From assembly GCF_007830635.1 (NCBI RefSeq), contig NZ_VLLA01000004.1, positions 248,001-312,000 on the forward strand: a DNA stretch of 64,000 nt, read 5' to 3'. Both the position numbers and the translations under genes were made by a program. Below, piece after piece: positions 54,395 to 62,592 of the stretch. Every line of letters begins with the position of its first letter. Positions within the stretch are counted from its first letter, which is position 1. Below the pieces are notes generated by a model. It was not told the origin of the DNA. It made no database searches and saw only the letters and a program-made list of their open reading frames with translations. The stretch is from Bradyrhizobium huanghuaihaiense. Its GTDB lineage: Bacteria > Pseudomonadota > Alphaproteobacteria > Rhizobiales > Xanthobacteraceae.

Positions 54395-54637
54395 TCACAT
54401 GCCGTGGCTGGCGAACACCTTGCTGCATCCTTTCGACAGCTTGGCCCGGTTGGCCTGCAGGCAGCTCTGCACCGCGCCGTCATTGCCGAGTTCCTTGCGG
54501 CACAGCCGCGACGCATCGCGCGAGCAGGCATTCTGCTCCTGCGGCGTGCCCATGTGGCCCTGGGCGAAAGCGGGTGCGCCCGGCAGGCCGCTCAGGGCGA
54601 CCAGGGTGATCGTCGCCAGAATGAATTTATGGGACAT
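54395..54637 (-). CDS. Small secreted cysteine-containing protein, paralogue 2
   Basis: This 80-residue protein has a signal peptide (FILATITLVALSGLPGAPAFA) and a mature part with ACSRDASRLCRKELGNDGAV, QSCLQANRAKLSKGC. The pattern C-x3-D-A-x-R-L-C then C, then K-x-S-x-G-C is shared with 53598-53870. No enzyme motif is visible. Confidence 0.75.
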   Translation of the reverse strand: MSHKFILATITLVALSGLPGAPAFAQGHMGTPQEQNACSRDASRLCRKELGNDGAVQSCLQANRAKLSKGCSKVFASHGM

Positions 54638-54781
54638 CGGCGGCTCCAGTCCGACTGGGATGATTCAGATCCCTGTTTGAACTCGTCGCCTTGCTACTTG
54701 TTCCCCTTCGAGGCGGCCGGCGCCCCGCTGTTCAAGGTTCCCGCCGCGCTGCTATAACGGGGCGATGTGTGAGGGTATTTG

Positions 54782-55207
54782 ATGAAACGCTATCTGGTGT
54801 TTGCGCTGGTTGGACCGTTCGTCGGCGGGTTCCTGCTGCTGCTGACGACGACGTATCAATCCGGCTATTGGACCCAGACCACTCTCGGCGAGGTCGGCAA
54901 GCTGTTCGTGGTGTTCTTCAAGACCCTGCAATACAGCTATCTGTTCGGCTTCCTGCCTTCGCTGATGATCGGCGCGGTCGACGATATCCTGATCCACATC
55001 CGCCGGATCGGCCCCACCTTGCGGATGCTCCTCGTTGGCCTGTTCGCCTTCGTGCTGGCCTCGCTGACCTACAGCTCGCGCGGGCCGGATTCGGGCGTGG
55101 TGCAGTTCATCCTGTACGGCATGGTCGGCTTCGTGCCGTCGGTGATTTCCTCCTGGCTCGTGCATAGATATGTCGAGGAGCCGCAATCCGCGGCGGCACC
55201 GACCTGA
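54782..55207 (+). CDS. Small multi-pass membrane protein (DUF5413-like)
   Basis: This 141-residue protein has four hydrophobic segments (YLVFALVGPFVGGFLLLLTT first, FILYGMVGFVPSVISSWLVH last) and a short charged tail. A GTGAGGGT stretch precedes the ATG at 54782. It resembles a family of uncharacterised bacterial membrane proteins. Function unknown. Confidence 0.7.
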   Translation: MKRYLVFALVGPFVGGFLLLLTTTYQSGYWTQTTLGEVGKLFVVFFKTLQYSYLFGFLPSLMIGAVDDILIHIRRIGPTLRMLLVGLFAFVLASLTYSSRGPDSGVVQFILYGMVGFVPSVISSWLVHRYVEEPQSAAAPT

Positions 55208-55268
55208 ACGCGCGGCGTTCGGGCGCGGTGCAGCAACCTCCGCCGCGTTGGCGCGTTTCCATCAGGTT

Positions 55269-55811
55269 ATGACCATGTCCGACGACGACATTCTTGCGCC
55301 CCGCAAATCCCGTTCCGGGAGCCATTCGCGCACGACCTTTTCAGGCGCCGAGGCGCGCGGACCGATCATCGATCAGGAAGGGCATGAGATCCGCCCGGAG
55401 ACGCTCGAACAGGGATTTCGCGAGTTTCGCTTCGAGTTCGGGCAAGGCAATCCGTTCGGCAATCTGACGCGCGAGCAGCGCATCGCGCGGCTCGAGGCCA
55501 TCGCAAAACTGCTCGACGTCGCCTTCATCCTGCCCGGCACCAAGATCCGCTACGGTATCGACGGGCTGATCGGGTTGATCCCCGTGGTCGGCGACATCAT
55601 CACGACCGCGATCTCGCTGTGGCTGGTACGCGAGGCGAGGGCGCTGGGGGTGCCCTGGTACATCACCGCACGCATGCTCGGCAATGTCGCGGTCGACGGC
55701 GTGGTCGGCATGGTCCCGTTCGCAGGCGATGCCTTCGACGTCATGTTCCGCGCCAACATGCGCAACGTCCGCCTGCTCCGCCGCTGGCTCGACAAGCAGC
55801 CGCGGATGTAG
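55269..55811 (+). CDS. DUF4112 membrane protein
   Basis: This 180-residue protein has a charged N-terminal region of about 75 residues and then the DUF4112 core: RLEAIAKLLDVAFILPGTKI, GIDGLIGLIPVVGDIITTAI and DGVVGMVPFAGDAFDVMFRA. The repeated glycine/proline-rich IPVVGD and VPFAGD turns are the family hallmarks. Start at ATG 55269 or 55275. Function unknown. Confidence 0.85.
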   Translation: MTMSDDDILAPRKSRSGSHSRTTFSGAEARGPIIDQEGHEIRPETLEQGFREFRFEFGQGNPFGNLTREQRIARLEAIAKLLDVAFILPGTKIRYGIDGLIGLIPVVGDIITTAISLWLVREARALGVPWYITARMLGNVAVDGVVGMVPFAGDAFDVMFRANMRNVRLLRRWLDKQPRM

Positions 55812-55862
55812 GGCGCTCGCCACGATTCCATCTGGTCGACAATGCGCCGGATTTCTCTGCGT

Positions 55863-55942
55863 CGTCATTGCGAGCGTAGCGAAGCAATCCAGATTCCCTC
55901 CGTGGAAAGATTCTGGATTGCTTCGCTGCGCTCGCAATGACG
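55863..55942. repeat. Inverted repeat, CGTCATTGCGAGCGTAGCG family
   Basis: The left arm CGTCATTGCGAGCGTAGCGA and the right arm ending CGCTGCGCTCGCAATGACG are near-perfect complements. Inner arms GAAGCAATCCAGA / TCTGGATTGCTTC are also paired. It is the best preserved of the four copies in this window. Confidence 0.88.
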
Positions 55943-56026
55943 GGGGGAGAGGCAGTCCAAAACGCAAAAAGCGCGACAGCCTTTCGGCCATCGCGCTTTG
56001 CGCGCACATCGGAGTTTTGCGAAAAC

Positions 56027-56320
56027 TTACGCCGCGTCGGCGTCGGTCTCGGCGGCGGGCGCCGGCCGGGGGCGGCGCGGCAGCGGGAAGGCTTCGCTCT
56101 CATAGAGCGAGCGGATGCCGTTCTGGTCGAAGCGCGCTTCCTCGACCTGGAGATAGGCGCCGTTCAGCGAGTCCGTCGGCAACTGCTCCATCGCGAACTG
56201 CACGGCCTCGGCCGCGGTGCCGAACCGGCGATAGGTGAAGCCGGCGCGCTTCTTCTTGCGGATCGCAGCGGGGAAGAGTTCGGCGGAAGTGTTGAAGTTG
56301 AACGGACGCAGTGGACGCAT
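56027..56320 (-). CDS. Small hypothetical protein, basic
   Basis: This 97-residue protein ([20 protein letters not shown] at its start) has a central [20 protein letters not shown] then an acidic, proline-rich tail. GAGG lies eight bases before the ATG at 56320. It resembles small conserved rhizobial proteins; no function is recognised. Confidence 0.75.
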   Translation of the reverse strand: MRPLRPFNFNTSAELFPAAIRKKKRAGFTYRRFGTAAEAVQFAMEQLPTDSLNGAYLQVEEARFDQNGIRSLYESEAFPLPRRPRPAPAAETDADAA

Positions 56321-56533
56321 GGTCAAAGACCTCGTGATCTCTCTGGGGCTTTAAGCGCGTGGGGTTTGGGAGGGCAGGGGCCACCGTCGGGTGGGCCCGC
56401 CGCACATGTCATTTTCGCCCCCTAATATAGGCCGTTTTGACAGAAATGCGACCCCCGCGATGCGAGATGATGAATCAACGCATGGCAGCCCCGCAGCCGC
56501 ATAAACATAAGTTATTTCAATGGCTTATTTGGT

Positions 56534-56698
56534 TCAAACTTTGCCAGCAAGCAGCAGCACGATCAGCACCACCAGAACGACCCCGCCAATGCCCATGCCG
56601 GAATGGCCGAGGCCATAGCCGTAGCCGCCGAACCGGCCGGACAGGCCGCCGACGAGATAGATGATCACCAGGATGATCAGGACGGTCCCAAGGGTCAT
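56534..56698 (-). CDS. DUF3309-like tiny glycine-rich membrane protein
   Basis: This 54-residue protein was found by reading the minus strand. It begins MTLGTVLIILVIIYLVGG, has a glycine/tyrosine centre (SGRFGGYGYGLGHSGMG) and ends in a second hydrophobic run (GGVVLVVLIVLLLAGKV). A GGGAGGATG ribosome-binding region precedes the ATG. The layout matches small DUF3309 family proteins, which are of unknown function. Confidence 0.8.
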   Translation of the reverse strand: MTLGTVLIILVIIYLVGGLSGRFGGYGYGLGHSGMGIGGVVLVVLIVLLLAGKV

Positions 56699-56816
56699 GG
56701 CATCCTCCCTGGCGGCCCGCCGGAATGCGCTAATCGGCGCACCGCCAAGGAACCGCCAAGGAAGAAAAGCACATCGCGCCCGCGGGTTCCATGGGGGAAC
56801 CCGACGGCGCGCCGGG

Positions 56817-57236
56817 TTATTTGGGCTCGAGCTTCAGCGCCGCGGAGTTGATGCAGTAGCGCAGGCCGGTCGGACCGGGGCCGTCGGGGAAGACGTGGCC
56901 GAGATGGCCGCTGCACTTGGAGCAGAGCACCTCGGTGCGGATCATCCCGTGGCTGACATCCCGCTCCTCGTCGATATGGCTCTCGACCGCAGGCGCGGTG
57001 AAGCTCGGCCAGCCGCAGCCGGAATCGAATTTGGCGTCGGATTCGAACAGCACGTTGCCGCAGCCGGCGCAGACATAGGTACCTGCGCGAGGGTCGTGCT
57101 CATATTCGCCGGTGAAGGGACGCTCGGTCGCCTTCTCGCGCAGCACCGCGTACTGCATCGGCGTCAACTCGCGCCGCCACTGCTCTTCGCTCTTGATGAC
57201 CTTGTCGTCGGTGGTTTTCGCCTTGGTGTCGGGCAT
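56817..57236 (-). CDS. msrB: Peptide-methionine (R)-S-oxide reductase
   Basis: This 139-residue enzyme reduces methionine-R-sulfoxide in proteins. Zinc ligands are CAGC and CSKC, the GCGWPSF motif and the catalytic RYCINSAAL are all present. No signal peptide is seen, so it is probably cytosolic. It is 43 bases downstream of msrA on the same strand. Confidence 0.95.
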   Translation of the reverse strand: MPDTKAKTTDDKVIKSEEQWRRELTPMQYAVLREKATERPFTGEYEHDPRAGTYVCAGCGNVLFESDAKFDSGCGWPSFTAPAVESHIDEERDVSHGMIRTEVLCSKCSGHLGHVFPDGPGPTGLRYCINSAALKLEPK

Positions 57237-57279
57237 GGGTCTCCCGTTTCTCGATGATCTTGCTTCGATGATCTCGCGA

Positions 57280-57984
57280 TCAGTTGGTGGCCTTGCTGGC
57301 ATTCACCAGCGTCGGCTTCTCGATGTAGTTATCCGCGAACAGCTTTTTCAGGTTCTCGACCTTGGGCAGGTCGTTATAGGCGATGTAGGGCTGGTTCGGG
57401 TGCAGCGTCAGATAGTCCTGATGATAGGCCTCCGCCGGATAGAACGCCTCCAGCGCGCCGACCTTGGTCACAATCGCCTTGCCGAACACCTTGGCGCCGT
57501 TGAGCTGGGCGATATAGGCCTCCGCCACCTTCTTCTGCTCGTCGGAGGTGGTGAAGATCGCCGAGCGATATTGCGTGCCGATGTCGGGGCCCTGGCGGTT
57601 GAGCTGGGTCGGGTCGTGCACCACCGAGAAGTAGATCTGGAGGATCTTTCCGTACGAGATCTTCTTCGGGTCGTACTTGATCTCGACCGATTCCGCATGG
57701 CCGGTCCGGCCGCCCGAGACGGTCTGGTAGTCGGCGGTCGCCTTGGTGCCGCCGGCATAGCCGGAGACCGCGTTGACGACGCCGGCGGTGTGCTGGAAGA
57801 CGCCCTGCACACCCCAGAAGCAGCCGCCGGCGACCACCGCGGTCTGGATGCCGCTCGCGGGCGCTGCGTCCACGGCCGGGGCGGGGATCACGACGGCTTC
57901 CTCGGCGGCCCGGGACGGCACGGCAAAGGCCAGTGTCGCGGCGGCGGTGGCGGCGAGCAGGGTCAGGAGGGCAGGACGACGCAT
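57280..57984 (-). CDS. msrA: Peptide-methionine (S)-S-oxide reductase with signal peptide
   Basis: This 234-residue enzyme repairs methionine-S-sulfoxide. The catalytic motif is GGCFWGVQG with Cys55, followed by [12 protein letters not shown] and the conserved [17 protein letters not shown]. The N-terminus ([21 protein letters not shown]) is a signal peptide, so MsrA is probably exported, in contrast to the adjacent MsrB. The pair likely serves oxidative-stress repair. Confidence 0.94.
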   Translation of the reverse strand: MRRPALLTLLAATAAATLAFAVPSRAAEEAVVIPAPAVDAAPASGIQTAVVAGGCFWGVQGVFQHTAGVVNAVSGYAGGTKATADYQTVSGGRTGHAESVEIKYDPKKISYGKILQIYFSVVHDPTQLNRQGPDIGTQYRSAIFTTSDEQKKVAEAYIAQLNGAKVFGKAIVTKVGALEAFYPAEAYHQDYLTLHPNQPYIAYNDLPKVENLKKLFADNYIEKPTLVNASKATN

Positions 57985-58233
57985 GGCGGAGCCTCTTTGG
58001 CGGAAGGTTGCGACAGTCTAGGTCGGTTGGCACCGGGCGAACAGCCTGCCCGGCCGCATTTCAGTCACTGGAGATACGGGCGCGGGTGCCGAATGTTACG
58101 CCGGGATGGACACGAGTCTGTGAAAGTGTCTGCTTCAGACAGCCCGCTTGGCGAGGGGGGAACTCCGCGCTAGATGAAGCCGCGCGATCGACGATCGACC
58201 TGGAAAAATGGTGGCTGGAGCTGGCCTGACAAC

Positions 58234-59919
58234 ATGCTGCGCGTCGTTTCCCTGACCCTCGTCACCCTGATCGCCACCGTCGTGATCGCCGCGGCAGATC
58301 AAGTCAGCGACGATCTCGCCCTCTGCCGCGACCGCCAGGCCGACATGCAGGTCCGCGCACCGGCCTGCGACAATCTGCTCAACGCCGATCGCGTGACCGG
58401 CAAGGACAAGGCCGTCGCGCTGTCCGTGCGCGGCAACACCCTGATCAACAAGCGCGACTACGTCCACGCCATCGAGACCCTGTCCATGGCCGTCGACCTC
58501 GATCCTGATTACGTCATTGCGCTCAACCTGCGCGGCCTCGCCTATGAGCGCAAGGGCCAGGACGACCTCGCGATGGCCGACTACAACCTCGCGCTCCAGA
58601 AGCGGCCGACCTATGGCGTGCCCTACAACAATCGCGGCGTGATCCAGCTGCGCCGTGGCGCGCTGCAAAGCGCGCTCGACGATTTCAACCTGTCGATCAA
58701 GTACACGCCGAAATTCCTGCTCGGCTGGACCAATCGTGCCCGCGTGCGCACGCTGATGAAGGATTTCAACGGCGCGATCGCCGACTTTGCGGAAGCCGAG
58801 AAGATCGATCCGGCCGCGCCGCAGATCGCGAGCAACCGCTGCATCACCTGGGGCATGATGGGCAAGTTTGAGCAGGCTTTTGCCGACTGCAACGGCCTGA
58901 TCCAGAAGCAGCCCAGGAACGTCTTCGCGATCAACAATCGCGCCGATGTCAGCATGATGAAGGGCGACCTCGACGCCGCGCTGAAGGACTACAACACGGC
59001 GATCGAGATCAATCCGAACAATGTCCGGGCACATTCAGGCCGCGGCCAGATCTACGAGCGGAAGAAGGATCTCGCCCAGGCTAGAGCCGACTATCGCGCC
59101 GCGGCCTACTCGCTGACGAGATTCGACGAGATCGACGTCGCGCGCGCCCGCACCATCGCGCAGGAGCGGCTCGCGGCGCTGACGCCGCAGACCCCAGTGG
59201 GCACGCCCAGCGGACGCCGCGTCGCGCTGGTGATCGGCAACGGCGCCTACAAGAACGTGCACGCCCTGCCCAATCCGCCGCGCGACTCGAAATTGATCGC
59301 GAGCGTGCTGAAGGATGTCGGTTTCCAGACCGTGATCTCCGTCAGCGATCTCACCCGCGACAAGTTCTTCGACGCGCTCAAGACCTTCGCGGAGGAGGCG
59401 GAGAAGGCCGACTGGGCCGTGGTCTATTACGCCGGCCACGGTTTTGAGATCGGCGGGGTGAATTATCTCGTCCCCGTCGATGCCAAGCTCGCCGCCGACA
59501 AGGACGCCGAGACGCAGGCCGTCGCGCTGGAGCAGGTCATCGCCGCAGTCGGTGCCGCGCGAAAAATGCGGCTCGTGGTCCTCGATGCCTGCCGCGACAA
59601 TCCGTTCGCGCCGGCCATGCAGCGCACGCTGTCGCTGAAGCTCGTCGACAAGGGTTTTTCCAACATCGAGCCCGGCGCCGGCTTCATGGTGGTCTATGCC
59701 GCCAAGCACGGCGAGACCGCCATGGACGGCGACGGTGCCGCCAACAGCCCGTTCGCCACCGCGCTCGCCCGCGAGATCAAGGAGCCGAAAGTCGAGATCC
59801 GAAAGCTGTTCGACATCGTCCGCGACGACGTCTGGGCCGCGACCAAGCACGAGCAGCAGCCGTTCACCTACGGCTCGCCGCCGGGACGGGAGGATTTCTA
59901 TTTTGTGGTGGGGAAGTAG
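58234..59919 (+). CDS. TPR-containing caspase-family (C14) protein
   Basis: This protein of about 561 residues has a signal-like start (MLRVVSLTLVTLIATVVIAA), a stretch of TPR helices (about residues 55-310, with YVHAIETLSMAVDLDPDYVI and LDAALKDYNTAIEINPNNVR), and a C-terminal caspase-fold domain starting RRVALVIGNGAYKNVHALPN. The catalytic His is in VYYAGHGFEIGG and the Cys in VLDACRDNPFAP. TPRs probably bind a partner or substrate. An ATG at 58174 would add 20 residues. Substrate is unknown; it need not cause cell death. Confidence 0.88.
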   Translation: MLRVVSLTLVTLIATVVIAAADQVSDDLALCRDRQADMQVRAPACDNLLNADRVTGKDKAVALSVRGNTLINKRDYVHAIETLSMAVDLDPDYVIALNLRGLAYERKGQDDLAMADYNLALQKRPTYGVPYNNRGVIQLRRGALQSALDDFNLSIKYTPKFLLGWTNRARVRTLMKDFNGAIADFAEAEKIDPAAPQIASNRCITWGMMGKFEQAFADCNGLIQKQPRNVFAINNRADVSMMKGDLDAALKDYNTAIEINPNNVRAHSGRGQIYERKKDLAQARADYRAAAYSLTRFDEIDVARARTIAQERLAALTPQTPVGTPSGRRVALVIGNGAYKNVHALPNPPRDSKLIASVLKDVGFQTVISVSDLTRDKFFDALKTFAEEAEKADWAVVYYAGHGFEIGGVNYLVPVDAKLAADKDAETQAVALEQVIAAVGAARKMRLVVLDACRDNPFAPAMQRTLSLKLVDKGFSNIEPGAGFMVVYAAKHGETAMDGDGAANSPFATALAREIKEPKVEIRKLFDIVRDDVWAATKHEQQPFTYGSPPGREDFYFVVGK

Positions 59920-59958
59920 GCTGCAGGTGTGACGCGACGCCGGAGCTCCACACTCAGT

Positions 59959-60097
59959 GTCGTCCCGGCGAAGGCCGGGACCATAACCACAGGGAAGAGT
60001 TTGGCGAAGACTCGCAGTGATCAAACCTTCCGCGGTACTTGCACCGCAGGATGCGGATAGATCACGCGGTATGGGTCCCGGCCTTCGCCGGGACGAC
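59959..60097. repeat. Inverted repeat, GTCGTCCCGGCGAAGGCC family
   Basis: The left arm GTCGTCCCGGCGAAGGCCGGGACC and the right arm GGTCCCGGCCTTCGCCGGGACGAC are exact complements. It is a variant of 16836-16963. The 336-base gap between the caspase-type gene and the helicase gene holds this and the next element, and no gene. Confidence 0.85.
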
Positions 60098-60150
60098 GTT
60101 AGACAACAATACTCAGTGTGAGGCGCGATGCCCGTGCGGCGAATTCAGTG

Positions 60151-60245
60151 CCGTAGGGTGGGCAAAGGCGCAACGCGCCGTGCCCACGATCTCTCTCGAT
60201 AAGCTATAAAGCGCGTGGGCACGCTTCGCTTTGCCCACCCTACGG
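60151..60245. repeat. Inverted repeat, CCGTAGGGTGGGCAAAG family
   Basis: CCGTAGGGTGGGCAAAG opens and CTTTGCCCACCCTACGG closes the element; arms are exact complements. Third copy of the family at 46643 and 49031. It lies directly downstream of the helicase stop. Confidence 0.85.
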
Positions 60246-60255
60246 CAGCGGAGTT

Positions 60256-61371
60256 CTAAACGACGATGCTCAGCCGCTTCGCCGCCCGCGTGATCCCCGT
60301 ATACAGCCACCTTGCCCGGCTCTCCCCAAACGCAAAGCTCTCGTCGAACAGCACGACGTCGTCCCATTGCGAGCCCTGCGACTTGTGCACGGTCAGCACG
60401 TAGCCGTAGTCGAACTCGTCGTAGGGCTTGCGCTGCTCCCAGGCGATCTGCTCGATGCCGCCCTCGAAGCAGTCGGCGCGCACGGACACCTTGGTCACCT
60501 TGTGCCCGAAATCCTCGTCCGGCGACAGCCGCATGGAGAGGATGCGCGATTTCGAGCGCGAGGTGTTGCGCGACTTCACGCGCCACAGGCCGCCGTTGAA
60601 CAGGCCTTTCTTGCGGTTGTTGCGCAGGCACACCAGCTTGTCGCCGGCGACCGGAAAGACGTCCTCGATGTTCTGCCGCTGCCGCACCCGCATGTTGTAC
60701 GCGCGTCGGGTGTTGTTGCGCCCGACCAGGACCTGGTCGGCGCCCATGACGCGATCGGGGTCGAGTTCTTTCCGCGACACCACTTCGCTTTCGCCGTAGC
60801 GGCCGATGTCGAGCTCGCGGCCCTCGCGCACGTCCATCGACATCCGCACGATCGGGTCGTCCTGGGCCTGGCGGTGCACCTCGGTCAGCATCGCGTCGGG
60901 CTCTGAATTGGTGAAGAAGCCGCCGCCCTGGATCGGCGGCAGCTGCGCGGGATCGCCCAGCACCAGCAGCGGACAGTCGAACGACATCAGGTCGCGGCCG
61001 AGCTCGGCGTCGACCATCGAGCATTCGTCGATCACGATCAGCTTGGCTTTCGACGCCGGCGCGTCGTCCCACAATTCGAAGCTCGGCTGCTCCTCGCCGG
61101 ATTCGCGGGCGCGGTAGATCAGCGAATGGATGGTGGAGGCCTCGTCGCAACCCTTGTTGCGCATCACGAGCGCAGCCTTGCCGGTGAAGGCGGCGAATTT
61201 CACCTCGCCGTCCACGCCTTCGGCGATATGCCGCGCCAGCGTGGTCTTGCCGGTGCCGGCAAAGCCGAACAGGCGGAAGACGGGCGGCGTGCCGCCCCGT
61301 CCCGGCTTGGCCTTGAGCCAATCGCCGACGGCCTTGAGCGCGGCATCCTGATGCGGGGTGAAAGTGGCCAT
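60256..61371 (-). CDS. RecD-like ATP-dependent DNA helicase
   Basis: This 371-residue superfamily-1 helicase has Walker A GFAGTGKTTLARHI, motif II IVIDECSMVDAEL, motif III LLVLGDPAQLPPI, and C-terminal UvrD-like motifs VLTVHKSQGSQWDDVVLF and WLYTGITRAAKRLSIVV. It is shorter than RecD or RecD2 and lacks their N-terminal extensions, so it resembles a core RecD-like helicase. The start at 61371 is chosen; an in-frame ATG at 61410 would add 13 residues. Role is DNA repair or processing by family. Confidence 0.88.
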   Translation of the reverse strand: MATFTPHQDAALKAVGDWLKAKPGRGGTPPVFRLFGFAGTGKTTLARHIAEGVDGEVKFAAFTGKAALVMRNKGCDEASTIHSLIYRARESGEEQPSFELWDDAPASKAKLIVIDECSMVDAELGRDLMSFDCPLLVLGDPAQLPPIQGGGFFTNSEPDAMLTEVHRQAQDDPIVRMSMDVREGRELDIGRYGESEVVSRKELDPDRVMGADQVLVGRNNTRRAYNMRVRQRQNIEDVFPVAGDKLVCLRNNRKKGLFNGGLWRVKSRNTSRSKSRILSMRLSPDEDFGHKVTKVSVRADCFEGGIEQIAWEQRKPYDEFDYGYVLTVHKSQGSQWDDVVLFDESFAFGESRARWLYTGITRAAKRLSIVV

Positions 61372-61471
61372 GTCTGTCTTGAGGAGGGGCGAAACGAGGC
61401 GATTCGCCATCCCCCAAAACTAACCATTCGCCCGGCCGGTTCAAGCGGGGCGAATCCGGCTGACCGCGCCC

Positions 61472-62125
61472 CTACTGCCAGCCCGGAACGCCACGCATAT
61501 CCGGCAGCTGGTGGGCGATGCCCTTGTGGCAGTCGATGCAGGTCTTTTCCTTGGTGAACAGGAAGCGCTGGTGCGCGACCGAGGCCCGCGGCGACTGCTT
61601 GGTGATGTCCATGGAATCGGCGCTGTGGCAGTTGCGGCATTCCAGGGAGTCATTGGCCTTGAAGCGCGCCCATTCATGCGCGGCGAGCTCGAGCCGGTGA
61701 TCCAGGAATTTCTCGCGCGTGTCGATCGTGCCAAAAATCTTGCCCCAGACCTCCTTGGAGGCCTGCATCTTGCGCGCGATCTTGTCGGTCCAGTTGTGCG
61801 GCACGTGGCAGTCCGGGCAGGTCGCGCGAACGCCGGAGCGGTTGGTGAAGTGGATGGTCGACTTCAGCTCGGCGAAGACGTTGTCCTTCATCTCGTGGCA
61901 GCCGGTGCAGAACTTCTCGGTGTTGGTGATTTCCAGCGCGGTGTTGAAGCCGCCCCAGAAGATCACGCCGGCCACGAAGCCCGCCAGCACCAGCGTGCCG
62001 AGCGCGAACACCGAGCTCGGGCGGGTCAGCACGCCCCAGAGCTCGAGCAGGAAATCCCAGCTTCGCGCGATGAAGCCGCGCTTGGACTCCAGCTTCTCCT
62101 TGGGCTCGTCAGCAGTCGTCGTCAT
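61472..62125 (-). CDS. napC: Tetraheme cytochrome c NapC
   Basis: This 217-residue protein has an N-terminal membrane anchor ([20 protein letters not shown]) and four heme motifs: CTGCH, CPDCH, CRNCH and CIDCH. It moves electrons from the quinol pool to the periplasmic NapAB. The start at 62125 overlaps the napB stop (ATGA), so it is coupled to napB. Confidence 0.95.
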   Translation of the reverse strand: MTTTADEPKEKLESKRGFIARSWDFLLELWGVLTRPSSVFALGTLVLAGFVAGVIFWGGFNTALEITNTEKFCTGCHEMKDNVFAELKSTIHFTNRSGVRATCPDCHVPHNWTDKIARKMQASKEVWGKIFGTIDTREKFLDHRLELAAHEWARFKANDSLECRNCHSADSMDITKQSPRASVAHQRFLFTKEKTCIDCHKGIAHQLPDMRGVPGWQ

Positions 62126-62592
62126 CGCCGGCCACCCGGGCTTGCACGCGACAGCAGCGTATCGATGTCGGTGAAATCGTTGCTGACGGGCGGATTGGCC
62201 GTGTTCTGCGGCACGTGGCATTCGGTGCAGAAGAAGCGGCGCGGCGAGATCGAGGCCAGGAACTGGCCGTCACGGTCCATGAAATGCGTGATCGACACCA
62301 TCGGCGCCTGCGATTCCGCGGTGCGCGCCCGCGCGTGGCAGGACAGGCATTTGTTGCCGTTGAGATCGATCTGGTAGCCGTCGATCGTGTGCGGGATGAC
62401 GGGCGGCTGCTCCGGATAGTTGCGCACCTCCTTCTCGGACGTGTTGCGGTTGGGCAGCATCGGCGGCGCCGGGCCCTCGTCGTTGAGCGGCGCTGCGCCG
62501 CGCAGCCCGGAGGTCACCGTCTGCGCGGTCAGCGAGCTCGCGCCGGCGGCGATCGCGACCGCGAGCAGGGCGATACCAAATCGTTTCATCAT
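62122..62592 (-). CDS. napB: Diheme cytochrome c NapB
   Basis: This 156-residue subunit has a signal peptide ([20 protein letters not shown]) and two heme motifs, CLSCH and CTECH, with the conserved [20 protein letters not shown] before the first. It passes electrons from NapC to NapA. The ATG at 62592 overlaps the napA stop. Confidence 0.95.
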   Translation of the reverse strand: MMKRFGIALLAVAIAAGASSLTAQTVTSGLRGAAPLNDEGPAPPMLPNRNTSEKEVRNYPEQPPVIPHTIDGYQIDLNGNKCLSCHARARTAESQAPMVSITHFMDRDGQFLASISPRRFFCTECHVPQNTANPPVSNDFTDIDTLLSRASPGGRR

